Shown piece after piece: positions 1 through 6,424 of a stretch of DNA of 10,236 nt. How positions within the stretch are numbered: the stretch's first letter is position 1; each line of letters starts with the position of its first letter. The notes under the pieces are model-generated. The model was not told the DNA's origin. It searched no databases and saw only the letters and a program-made list of their open reading frames with translations. Made by a program: the position numbers and the translations under genes. The stretch spans positions 1-10,236 of the forward strand of contig JAJZAS010000036.1 of NCBI GenBank assembly GCA_021799325.1. Reading direction: 5' to 3'. The stretch is from Bacillota bacterium. Lineage in GTDB: Bacteria; Bacillota; Bacilli; Alicyclobacillales; SLC66.

Positions 1-460
1 GTACACGTTTGTCAAAATCGCCATTGGGTGTACGGACGAGTGTGGGTTTGAGGTTAAGTACCTCTTTGAAGCTGTGTTCTGCTTTCCCCATTTGCTCCCT
101 GATCCAGTTGTCCGTTTGCTCGCTGAAATCTTTGTGCATATACCCATGACTGCCAATTTCATAGCCCATGCTTTTGATTTGTTTGGCAATTTCCTGGTGA
201 TGCATAATCCAAGGTCCGGAAAGAAAAAATGTGGCTTTTTGGACATTTTTGGTCTTTAATACGTTGAGTATAGGGCCGGGCATTTTCTCGCCCCAAGAAA
301 TATCGAATGTCAGGGCAACCATCTTTTTGGTCGTATCTACTTTGTAGATGGCGCTTGGCGCTTGCGGCACGTGCTTTGTAGAAGCAAAAGCAGGAGTAAA
401 GGTTTGAAACAAAAGCAAAAACAGAGCGGTAAACATCCAGATCAACGATTTTTTTAGCAA
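1..460 (-). CDS. pdaB: Polysaccharide deacetylase, PdaB-like sporulation family (3' end outside window)
   Basis: Read on the minus strand from a TTG at 460-458, preceded by the strong ribosome site GGAGGTG (466-472, 5-nt spacing). 153 residues are visible before the window edge; the C-terminus is missing. Residues 1-26 look like a signal peptide or membrane anchor: MLKKS, a hydrophobic stretch, then TPAFA. The NodB deacetylase fold follows: motif 1 ALTFDISWG (49-57), motif 2 SHGYMH (104-109, metal-binding His105 and His109) and motif 3 RTPNG (143-147). The TFDI form of motif 1, lacking the second Asp of the classical TFDD, is as I recall it in the PdaB sporulation branch. Family members act outside the membrane on peptidoglycan or related amino-sugar polymers during spore formation. 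The neighbouring SpoIIM-like gene fits a sporulation role. The family call is strong; assignment to PdaB rather than another spore deacetylase is an inference, and activity cannot be judged from sequence alone. Confidence 0.88.
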   Translation of the reverse strand, partial: MLKKSLIWMFTALFLLLFQTFTPAFASTKHVPQAPSAIYKVDTTKKMVALTFDISWGEKMPGPILNVLKTKNVQKATFFLSGPWIMHHQEIAKQIKSMGYEIGSHGYMHKDFSEQTDNWIREQMGKAEHSFKEVLNLKPTLVRTPNGDFDKRV

Positions 461-479
461 ACCGGCACCTCCAGGTTCA

Positions 480-1139
480 ATGTCAGTAGCAAGTTTGCGC
501 AACACTGGGTATGATCATACAATGTTTAGTGATGAAGGGGTGATTCCCATATTATTTTTTAGAAGAATGAATAGGTATATGCGATTGTCATTGCTGATTT
601 TCGTGGTGGGGCTGGCGCTTGGCGCGATCTTTGCCAATCCATTGCAGACAGCGCTCAGTCCGCTCATGACTGATCTGAAAACGCTCGCTACTGGCATGAA
701 ACACGAGGCGTTTGGCGCCATGATGATGACGCTTTTTCTGCACAATTTGCGCACCAGCATCTTTATGATGGTTGGGGGAATATTGTTTGGCGTATTACCC
801 GCACTATTCGTGATGGTCAATGGGGCGTTAGTGGGATACGTCCTCGCGATCACGTATCATGCAACGCACGTGAATCCTTTTTTGCTATTTGCAGCGGGAA
901 TACTGCCACACGGCATTTTTGAGATACCGGCTTATCTGCTCGCGAGCGCATTTGGCATGCGTGCTGGCGTGCTCTTAATTCGGTCGATGGGGAGAAACTT
1001 GGGGAATGATAATTGGCGTAAACTCGGCAAGGATGTATTGCCGACCGTTCTCATCGTCGTGGTGTTCCTATTTATCGCAGCGAACATTGAAACAGGGGTC
1101 ACACCTGTACTTTTGCGAATGGTCTATCACCAGGCATAA
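480..1139 (+). CDS. spoIIM: Stage II sporulation protein M-like integral membrane protein (start uncertain)
   Basis: 219 residues if read from the ATG at 480. Hydrophobic segments lie roughly at residues 35-53, 90-108, 110-125, 130-157 and 187-204, joined by short basic loops, giving a multi-span membrane protein. The stretch GILPHGIFEIPAYLLAS (about 139-155) is the hallmark of the SpoIIM/DUF95 family. In B. subtilis SpoIIM joins SpoIID and SpoIIP in the peptidoglycan-remodelling complex that drives engulfment. Such proteins also occur as general paralogues, so the spoIIM name is tentative. The start is unclear: the ATG at 480 lies only 19 bp from the divergent deacetylase start and has a poor ribosome site. 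Alternatives are ATG 522, ATG 567 and ATG 579. A very good ribosome-site match, AAGGGGTGAT at 536-545, has no ATG, GTG or TTG at normal spacing. The gene ends directly against the stop of the convergent small gene. Confidence 0.8.
   Translation: MSVASLRNTGYDHTMFSDEGVIPILFFRRMNRYMRLSLLIFVVGLALGAIFANPLQTALSPLMTDLKTLATGMKHEAFGAMMMTLFLHNLRTSIFMMVGGILFGVLPALFVMVNGALVGYVLAITYHATHVNPFLLFAAGILPHGIFEIPAYLLASAFGMRAGVLLIRSMGRNLGNDNWRKLGKDVLPTVLIVVVFLFIAANIETGVTPVLLRMVYHQA
509..523. promoter_or_regulatory. Perfect 12-bp palindrome overlapping a sigma-E-like -10 element
   Basis: GTATGATCATAC (509-520) is a perfect inverted repeat between the deacetylase and SpoIIM-like genes. On the plus strand CATACAAT (516-523) matches the sigma-E -10 consensus as known from B. 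subtilis. On the minus strand the other arm gives CATACCCA (513-506). Either element would place a transcription start about 35-45 nt before a plausible start codon of each gene. No convincing -35 element lies 13-15 nt upstream on either strand, so the promoter call is weak. The palindrome itself is certain. Confidence 0.25.
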
Positions 1140-1394
1140 TTAAAGGAGTTCTTCGGCTTCCTCGAGTGAAAACGTGGTGATCTTGCCTTCTCCTTTTTCC
1201 TGATATGAAATAGTATAACCATCAAAAGAGCGGGCAAGCAGTTGGAGTTCGCTGATGCGGTACTCCTCGTCCAGTTTGCCAGCAACTTCTTGTTGCGCCA
1301 TCGCATATTCCTCATTCTCCGGGTCAAGCATAAGAACAGCGGCAAGTTGCGTCCAACTGAGGAGCAATATTTTATCGTCTTCCAAAAGCTTCAT
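1140..1394 (-). CDS. Small acidic hypothetical protein, 84 aa
   Basis: I do not recognise this protein. Read from the ATG at 1394-1392, directly preceded by AGAAAGGTG, it has 84 residues. It is strongly acidic, about 19 Asp/Glu against 7 Lys/Arg, with no membrane segment or signal peptide. The N-terminal third (about 2-23) and the stretch around residues 25-57 look helical. Residues 59-75 look like a beta-hairpin (DGYTISYQ, then a charged turn, then KITTFS), followed by an acidic tail ending EEAEELL. The composition is that of a real soluble protein. The frame also stays open upstream to 1460, but that part overlaps the arginase leader and lacks a better start. It is convergent with the SpoIIM-like gene with no spacer, and divergent from arginase. 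Function unknown. Confidence 0.62.
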   Translation of the reverse strand: MKLLEDDKILLLSWTQLAAVLMLDPENEEYAMAQQEVAGKLDEEYRISELQLLARSFDGYTISYQEKGEGKITTFSLEEAEELL

Positions 1395-1409
1395 CACCTT
1401 TCTTGATAG

Positions 1410-1421
1410 TATGGTACCATA
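1410..1421. promoter_or_regulatory. Perfect 12-bp palindrome in the divergent small-gene/arginase gap
   Basis: TATGGTACCATA is a perfect inverted repeat centred between the start of the minus-strand small gene (1394) and the arginase start (1454). The position suits an operator serving one or both genes. It does not resemble the ARG box bound by AhrC/ArgR. No clear sigma-A -35/-10 pair was found in the gap. Confidence 0.3.
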
Positions 1422-1453
1422 GGTGAGTGACGTTAAACAAAGGATGTGGCACA

Positions 1454-2365
1454 GTGACACAGGAACAACGTAGAAAACTTCGGGTGATTGGCGTTCCTTC
1501 CGACTTGGGACAAGGTCGAAGAGGCGTGGATATGGGCCCGAGCGCGATCAGGTACGCTGGTCTTTCTGAAAAAATGCGGGAATTGGGGCATGTCATTGAG
1601 GACATAGGCAACGTAGACGTCCCGCCTGCCGAATCGAGGGTTCAAGGTTCAGAAAAGGTAAAGTATTTAGATCAGGTCAAAGTGGTGTGTGATGAGCTTC
1701 GTGAAGTAGTTCGCGATGCATTGAAAGAAGGATTTACTCCGGTGGCGCTTGGTGGTGACCATAGCATCGCGATTGGCAGTATCGCTGGCGCGATTGAGGC
1801 AAAAGGCAACTTGGGATGCATTTGGTTTGATGCGCACGGGGACATGAACACGCCGGAAACCACGCCAAGTGGTAACATCCACGGCATGCCGCTTGCCGTC
1901 TCGCTTGGGTTAGGCCATCCCGATCTCGTCAATCTCGGTGGAATCAGCCCTAAGCTAAATCCTGAAAATGTGGTGCTAGTCGGCGCTAGATCGATTGACG
2001 GCGAAGAGAGAAGACTCATTCACGAGACGGGGATACACGTTTTTACCATGAAAGACGTGGACGAGATGGGAATGAGCGTGGTGATGCACAAAGCGATAGA
2101 AATTGCATCCAATGGCACAAACGGAGTTCATTTGAGCGTGGATTTGGATGGAATCGATCCGATGCACGCACCAGGAGTCGGAACGCCTGTCAATGGTGGG
2201 TTTACTTATCGGGAAGGGCATCTGGCGATGGAAGTATTGGCCGCTGCAAATTGTGTCGTGTCTGTTGATTTTGTCGAAGTCAATCCCATCCTTGATGAGC
2301 ATAACAAAACCGGGTTATTGACGGTGGAACTGGCGGCATCGCTTTTTGGCCTGACCGTCATTTAA
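1454..2365 (+). CDS. rocF: Arginase
   Basis: Hydrolyses L-arginine to L-ornithine and urea in the cytoplasm, the first step of arginine catabolism. I chose the GTG at 1454 because AAAGGAT (1439-1445) lies at good spacing and the resulting 303 residues match the usual length of about 300. An upstream GTG at 1427 would add nine residues and has no ribosome site. All ureohydrolase metal motifs are present: GGDHS (100-104, His103), DAHGD (126-130, Asp126, His128, Asp130) and SVDLDGIDP (228-236, Asp230, Asp232), plus the conserved Glu275 in VEVNP. These residues hold the two Mn ions. The motif pattern favours arginase over agmatinase or formimidoylglutamase, though paralogues can mislead. The following gene starts 28 nt downstream with no terminator between, so the two may be cotranscribed. 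Confidence 0.93.
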   Translation: MTQEQRRKLRVIGVPSDLGQGRRGVDMGPSAIRYAGLSEKMRELGHVIEDIGNVDVPPAESRVQGSEKVKYLDQVKVVCDELREVVRDALKEGFTPVALGGDHSIAIGSIAGAIEAKGNLGCIWFDAHGDMNTPETTPSGNIHGMPLAVSLGLGHPDLVNLGGISPKLNPENVVLVGARSIDGEERRLIHETGIHVFTMKDVDEMGMSVVMHKAIEIASNGTNGVHLSVDLDGIDPMHAPGVGTPVNGGFTYREGHLAMEVLAAANCVVSVDFVEVNPILDEHNKTGLLTVELAASLFGLTVI

Positions 2366-2393
2366 TGATACGGGAGTGTAGGCATAGTCCATC

Positions 2394-3446
2394 ATGTTTT
2401 CTGAATTGACTTTTGAAGAGTTAAAAGATCGTAAAGATCTGGTATGGATTGACGTTCGCTCTGAAGGTGAATTCGAAGAGTCGATGATACCAGGTTCTTT
2501 CAATGTGCCTCTTTTTAACAATGAGGAACGAGCAAAAATTGGCACCATTTATAAACAAGCGAGTCCAGATCGAGCCAGATGGGTTGGATTGGAGATTGCT
2601 TCGCAAAAGCTCCCGGCGTTGGTCAAAGCAGTTATCGAATTGACAGCCGGGAAAACTCCTGTCATCTATTGTTGGCGTGGCGGAATGAGGAGCAAGACGG
2701 TCGCCACCATTCTGGATTTGATGGGGATCAGTGCGATTCGATTAACAGGCGGTTATCGAGGGTATCGCCAATATGTCACGGGCAGCTTTGAGTCGATGAC
2801 GGCAGCCGATTTACCGCCTTTGATTGTCATTCATGGGATGACCGGGGTGGGGAAAACCACGCTGTTGCGCCTACTTGCGGGCGAAGGGGAACCGGTGCTT
2901 GATTTGGAAGGACTGGCTCGACACAGGGGATCAGTGTTTGGTGGTATTGGGCTGAATCCGGCAAATCAACGGCAATTTGATTCCTTACTATATGATGAAT
3001 TGCAATCCCTTCGCGGAAAACCATATCTGTTGATGGAAGCGGAAAGTAAGCGTGTGGGTCGAGTGACCGTGCCTGATTTTTTGATGGATGCCAAAAAAAC
3101 GGCGATCAACGTGGAATTGGTAGCTCCTATATCGGTCAGAATTATGCGAACACTGGATCAGTATAAATTAGCGGACGATGAGGCTTTTCATGAATCAGTG
3201 GAGCGGGCGATTATTTTCATCCAGAAGCGTTTTAGTCCTGATTTGCGTCAACGGGTCTATGAGTGGCTGGATGCTAGAGCCTATGAACCGCTAATTGGCG
3301 CACTCCTTGAGGAATATTACGACCCGCGCTATGAGTATGCAAGAAGGGATTATGAGCGTCCTTTTTTGATGGTCGATGCGACGAATTTGCATGAGGCTTC
3401 GGCGCACCTTCGTAATGAACTCCTGAGAATCGGGCAGGTGTCGTGA
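2394..3446 (+). CDS. mnmH: tRNA 2-selenouridine synthase (MnmH/SelU)
   Basis: 350 residues, close to the usual length. The N-terminal rhodanese domain (about 1-130) carries the catalytic Cys93 in the family motif YCWRGGMRS (92-100), preceded by WIDVRSEGEF (18-27). A P-loop domain follows, with Walker A GMTGVGKTT (148-156; Lys154). Rhodanese plus P-loop in this order is diagnostic of MnmH. The enzyme replaces sulfur by selenium in 2-thiouridine at wobble position 34 of tRNA Lys, Glu and Gln, via an S-geranyl intermediate, using selenophosphate made by SelD. selD is not in this window, so whether selenation or only geranylation occurs cannot be told. The start ATG has only a modest ribosome site (GGGAG, 2372-2376, rather distant). 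It sits 28 nt after arginase, where many bacilli carry sigW. Confidence 0.93.
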   Translation: MFSELTFEELKDRKDLVWIDVRSEGEFEESMIPGSFNVPLFNNEERAKIGTIYKQASPDRARWVGLEIASQKLPALVKAVIELTAGKTPVIYCWRGGMRSKTVATILDLMGISAIRLTGGYRGYRQYVTGSFESMTAADLPPLIVIHGMTGVGKTTLLRLLAGEGEPVLDLEGLARHRGSVFGGIGLNPANQRQFDSLLYDELQSLRGKPYLLMEAESKRVGRVTVPDFLMDAKKTAINVELVAPISVRIMRTLDQYKLADDEAFHESVERAIIFIQKRFSPDLRQRVYEWLDARAYEPLIGALLEEYYDPRYEYARRDYERPFLMVDATNLHEASAHLRNELLRIGQVS

Positions 3447-3472
3447 CAAGCAGGTGATTTTCCTCATTTATT

Positions 3473-3507
3473 AACCATCAGATGCCGGAAATAGGGGTTT
3501 GATGGTT
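3473..3507 (+). promoter_or_regulatory. Hairpin with the hydrolase ribosome site in its loop
   Basis: AACCATCA (3473-3480) and TGATGGTT (3500-3507) form a perfect 8-bp inverted repeat with a 19-nt loop. The loop holds AGGGG (3493-3497), the best ribosome-site candidate for the ATG at 3509. There is no T-run after it, so it is not a classic terminator. It may be chance or may influence translation of the hydrolase. Confidence 0.25.
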
Positions 3508-3508
3508 C

Positions 3509-4234
3509 ATGATTTATTTGGCACTTGGAGATTCGATCACCTACGGTTATGATGCTACGGATGAAGCGGAAAAGTACGTCACGAAGCTGGTTCATCAATT
3601 GAATGAGAAAAAAAGAACCAGTTTCTATGTTCATGCCAAGCCTGGATGGACATCGCAACAACTCTTGAAGTCCCTAGATCGCATACCGCCATGTATTGTG
3701 GAGGAGGCTGAGCTCATCAGCCTCCTGATTGGTGGCAATGACCTGATCAAGGCCATGCCGTGGTTTTTGCACGATCAGGATGAGGGGATGTTCAGGTTAA
3801 GGCAGTCTTTTTATCCGCAGGTTGAACAGATCGTCGATAAAGTAAATGTCAATCCTGAGGCGATTTTCATGCTTTGCACGATCTACAACCCCTTCCCCAA
3901 CTCGGATCTGGCTGTTTTTGCGGTGGACGGCTTAAATACGATGCTAAAGCAAATTGCGGAGCAAAAGCATTGCGTGTTGGTGCCTGTCCATCACTACTAC
4001 GGTGGGAATGAACAGGACCTAGTCAATCGCTTCAAACGGGGAGCGCTTGAAGACTTTCGTTTATTTAAGAATCCCATTCACCCTAATGATTTAGGTCATA
4101 CCAGAATCGCAGAAGCCATTTTTAAGACGGTGTATCCGAGAAAAAGTGAACAGGCGTCACAGCAAAAACGCCTGCAACAACGAAAAGGCAAAGCGGACTT
4201 GAAAAAAAGACACGAGGTGAGAAAAAGGGTATAA
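3509..4234 (+). CDS. SGNH/GDSL-family hydrolase, cytoplasmic, with a basic C-terminal tail
   Basis: 241 residues. The SGNH blocks are all visible: block I ALGDSITYG (5-13) with nucleophile Ser9; the block II glycine probably Gly46; block III IGGND (74-78) with Asn77; and block V HPNDLGH (191-197) giving Asp194 and His197 of the triad. Members hydrolyse esters of lipids, acyl-CoAs, or acetyl groups on sugars and cell-wall polymers; the substrate cannot be read from sequence. There is no signal peptide, since the nucleophile motif begins within the first ten residues, so the protein is probably cytoplasmic. Residues 211-241 form a Lys/Arg/Gln-rich tail outside the catalytic fold, suggesting contact with nucleic acid or acidic membrane lipid. 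The gene follows mnmH by 62 nt and has a moderate ribosome site (AGGGG, 3493-3497). Confidence 0.87.
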   Translation: MIYLALGDSITYGYDATDEAEKYVTKLVHQLNEKKRTSFYVHAKPGWTSQQLLKSLDRIPPCIVEEAELISLLIGGNDLIKAMPWFLHDQDEGMFRLRQSFYPQVEQIVDKVNVNPEAIFMLCTIYNPFPNSDLAVFAVDGLNTMLKQIAEQKHCVLVPVHHYYGGNEQDLVNRFKRGALEDFRLFKNPIHPNDLGHTRIAEAIFKTVYPRKSEQASQQKRLQQRKGKADLKKRHEVRKRV

Positions 4235-4303
4235 TATCAAGAGGGTATCTATTCAATTGATACTCAATCTTTCCTCAGAATGTTTTTCTCCTTATATTAA
4301 CAG

Positions 4304-4315
4304 GACAAATTTGTC
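4304..4315. promoter_or_regulatory. Perfect 12-bp palindrome overlapping the cdaA promoter -35
   Basis: GACAAATTTGTC is a perfect inverted repeat whose right half covers most of the -35 hexamer at 4311-4316. A protein bound here would compete with RNA polymerase, so it is a candidate operator for the cdaA operon. I cannot match it to a known regulator. Confidence 0.35.
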
Positions 4316-4338
4316 ACGATGGCGAATATTCCTAAAAT
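4311..4338 (+). promoter_or_regulatory. Sigma-A-type promoter of the cdaA-cdaR-glmM operon
   Basis: The -35 TTGTCA (4311-4316) and -10 TAAAAT (4333-4338) each match the vegetative consensus at five of six positions, with a 16-bp spacer. Transcription would start near 4345, leaving a leader of about 40 nt before cdaA. The surrounding gap (4235-4385) is AT-rich and holds no gene. Upstream of the promoter is only a weak stem-loop (GGGTATC/GATACTC, 4244-4266), without a good T-run. Confidence 0.55.
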
Positions 4339-4385
4339 ACGATAAAAAAAATAAATCATTACGGATTGCTCTGGGTGAATGACAA

Positions 4386-5207
4386 ATGAATCAAATTCTG
4401 GAACTCATTCATAAATTTACAATATTTGATATTATCGATATTGCCATTGTGTCGTTTGTATTTTATCGCGTGATACTACTTATTAGAGGGACGCGTGCGG
4501 TGCAATTGCTCAAAGGCGTCTTTGTCTTGCTTTTGGCGACTGGTGCAAGCAATTTGCTTCATCTGGATGCCTTGAACTGGCTGTTGAATAAAGTATGGGA
4601 AGTGGGGCTTTTAGCCATTCCTGTTGTTTTTCAGCCGGAACTTCGCCGAGCTTTAGGACAGTTAGGCCGTTCCAACTGGTTCAACATTTCCATGCGCTGG
4701 CAGGGGACCAATGGCGTCACGCACACGGTTCATGAACTGGTGAGGGCAGCGCAGGTGTTTTCCAAAAACCGTATCGGTGCGTTGATTGTAATGGAAAGAA
4801 GCACAGGTTTAAATGAATACATCGAAACGGGAATTGCCATACAGGGGATTCTGTCCGCTGAACTACTGATCAATACGTTTATCCCCAATACGCCACTTCA
4901 TGATGGCGCAATGGTGATACGCGCCGACCGAATTATCGCTGCCTCCTGTTATTTGCCGCTCAGTGACAGGTCTGATATCGCAAAGGAACTTGGCACGAGA
5001 CATCGGGCAGCCGTGGGGATTACGGAGCAGTCTGATGCGCTTGTCCTTGTGGTTTCTGAAGAGACGGGAAAAATTTCGATCGCAGAAAATGGTGAACTAC
5101 AACGAGATCTGGATGAAGGAGCATTAAGCGATCGATTAACTAAAGGCCTCAGTGATCCGCAAAAGAGTACGTTTCGCTGGTTTAACCGGAAGGCGGGTGT
5201 GGAGTGA
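4386..5207 (+). CDS. cdaA: Diadenylate cyclase CdaA (c-di-AMP synthase)
   Basis: Condenses two ATP into cyclic di-AMP, the second messenger controlling potassium and osmolyte transport and linked to cell-wall homeostasis. 273 residues, the usual CdaA length. Three N-terminal membrane segments (about 15-33, 41-58 and 68-84) precede the cytoplasmic DAC domain (about 100-265). The catalytic motifs are intact: LHDGAMVIR (171-179; DGA 173-175) and GTRHRAA (203-209; RHR 205-207). The start ATG has GGGTGA (4373-4378) at good spacing. It is the first gene after a sigma-A-type promoter and overlaps cdaR by 4 nt. The order cdaA-cdaR-glmM is conserved across Firmicutes, where both partner proteins bind and tune CdaA. 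Known as dacA or ybbP in some species. Confidence 0.96.
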   Translation: MNQILELIHKFTIFDIIDIAIVSFVFYRVILLIRGTRAVQLLKGVFVLLLATGASNLLHLDALNWLLNKVWEVGLLAIPVVFQPELRRALGQLGRSNWFNISMRWQGTNGVTHTVHELVRAAQVFSKNRIGALIVMERSTGLNEYIETGIAIQGILSAELLINTFIPNTPLHDGAMVIRADRIIAASCYLPLSDRSDIAKELGTRHRAAVGITEQSDALVLVVSEETGKISIAENGELQRDLDEGALSDRLTKGLSDPQKSTFRWFNRKAGVE

Positions 5208-6424
5208 GAAGACGCAGCCTGTTTGACAACAACCTGTTTGTTCGGCTTATTTCCGTGGTACTTGGCTTCCTGCTCTGGGTGGTAGTGAGTTTTTCTTCTA
5301 ATTCGCAAGGAACTGGTCTTGCCACCACCACGCAAGTACTGCACAACATTCCAGTGATCGTGCTTACTTCTCCGCAGATGATGGCCACCTCAGAGCGACC
5401 TGTACGGGTAAACCTCAGTGTCTCAGGAAGCATTTTTGATGTGGCCACGGTACAGGCTGACTCCTCTGGTATTCGGGCTGTCGCCAATGCGACGACGATG
5501 GGGCCGGGGAAACATCAGGTGCCGATTATCATTGAAAATTCCCCATCAAGCGCCGTGACATATGTGCCGGAAACACCCTATGCGGAAGTCAATATTCAGG
5601 AACGTGTAGCCTCTCCTTTTTCATTGAATGTGAAAGTGGTTGGCAAACCGCAAGCAGGGATGCGCCTGGGCCTTCCTATTTCGTCGAACAATCAGATTGT
5701 CGTAAGCGGACCGGATGCGCTGGTGCACCAAGTAACTGCAGTAAAGGCGCTCGTCGATGTGACGGGAAGTACGGACAGCGTGACGAGAATGGTGCCGGTT
5801 TTGCCAGTGAACAAAAATGGACAAGTGGTGCAAGGCGTTTTTTGCAATCCGGAAACGGTGACCATATCGGTGCCGGTACTAAGCCCTGTTCATCAATTGC
5901 AATTAGTGCCTTTCATCACGGGTCAACCTGCGGCTAAATGGTCGGTAGCTAGTGTAGCTGTTATGCCGTCTTCCATATCGGTGACAGGACCTTTGCAGGC
6001 CAAACTTCCTTCTTATCTCACCTTGCCACCGGTGGATGTCGCTCGTCTCACTCATTCTAAGACGTTTACAGTGGCAATTCCCGCGCCCTTTAACGGAGCC
6101 AAACTGAGTGTGCCTGTGGCGCAGGTAAGGGTGGAATTGGCACCCAAAGGGTCAACAACGTTGCAAGGCATCCCGATAAAGATCATGGGGAATACCAGGG
6201 GTCATCAATTTACCATTCAGGGGCCCCAATTTGTGCGTTTAACAATTACTGGCGCAGATTCTGAATTAGAAAATTTCCAATCTCAGGATGTCAGTGTGTA
6301 TGTGGATGTTAGCGGTTTGAAACTGAATAAACCCACCATGCTTCCAGTGACGGTGGTAGTGCCTAGTTACCTGAGTGTCGCAAAAGTGTTGCCAGATCGT
6401 GTTGCTGTGGTGGCCATGAAGTGA
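5204..6424 (+). CDS. cdaR: CdaR, YbbR-domain regulator of diadenylate cyclase
   Basis: 406 residues starting at GTG 5204, whose last bases overlap the cdaA stop (GTGA, 5204-5207), implying translational coupling. One N-terminal membrane segment (about 11-29) follows a basic head (MRRRS), so the bulk of the protein lies outside the cytoplasm. That part is beta-rich and divides into about four YbbR repeats (roughly 38-130, 133-218, 222-308 and 312-404), each with strands such as VRVNLSVSG, LNVKVVGKP and VRVELAPKG. In other Firmicutes CdaR binds CdaA in the membrane and modulates c-di-AMP synthesis; a cell-wall sensing role is proposed for it. No catalytic motif is seen or expected. Weak primary conservation is normal here; the assignment rests on topology, repeats and position. 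Confidence 0.92.
   Translation: MRRRSLFDNNLFVRLISVVLGFLLWVVVSFSSNSQGTGLATTTQVLHNIPVIVLTSPQMMATSERPVRVNLSVSGSIFDVATVQADSSGIRAVANATTMGPGKHQVPIIIENSPSSAVTYVPETPYAEVNIQERVASPFSLNVKVVGKPQAGMRLGLPISSNNQIVVSGPDALVHQVTAVKALVDVTGSTDSVTRMVPVLPVNKNGQVVQGVFCNPETVTISVPVLSPVHQLQLVPFITGQPAAKWSVASVAVMPSSISVTGPLQAKLPSYLTLPPVDVARLTHSKTFTVAIPAPFNGAKLSVPVAQVRVELAPKGSTTLQGIPIKIMGNTRGHQFTIQGPQFVRLTITGADSELENFQSQDVSVYVDVSGLKLNKPTMLPVTVVVPSYLSVAKVLPDRVAVVAMK

Noticed and set aside
74..259. 61-residue plus-strand open frame
   Set aside because: It lies wholly inside the deacetylase gene on the other strand, which has all NodB motifs and a strong ribosome site.
1427..1453. Longer arginase N-terminus from GTG 1427
   Set aside because: No ribosome site in front, and it runs through the real ribosome site AAAGGAT at 1439-1445; the nine extra residues are not expected in the family.
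4244..4275. Stem-loop GGGTATC/GATACTC as terminator of the hydrolase gene
   Set aside because: Seven weak pairs including a G-T, and the T stretch after it is broken (AATCTTTCC); not convincing.
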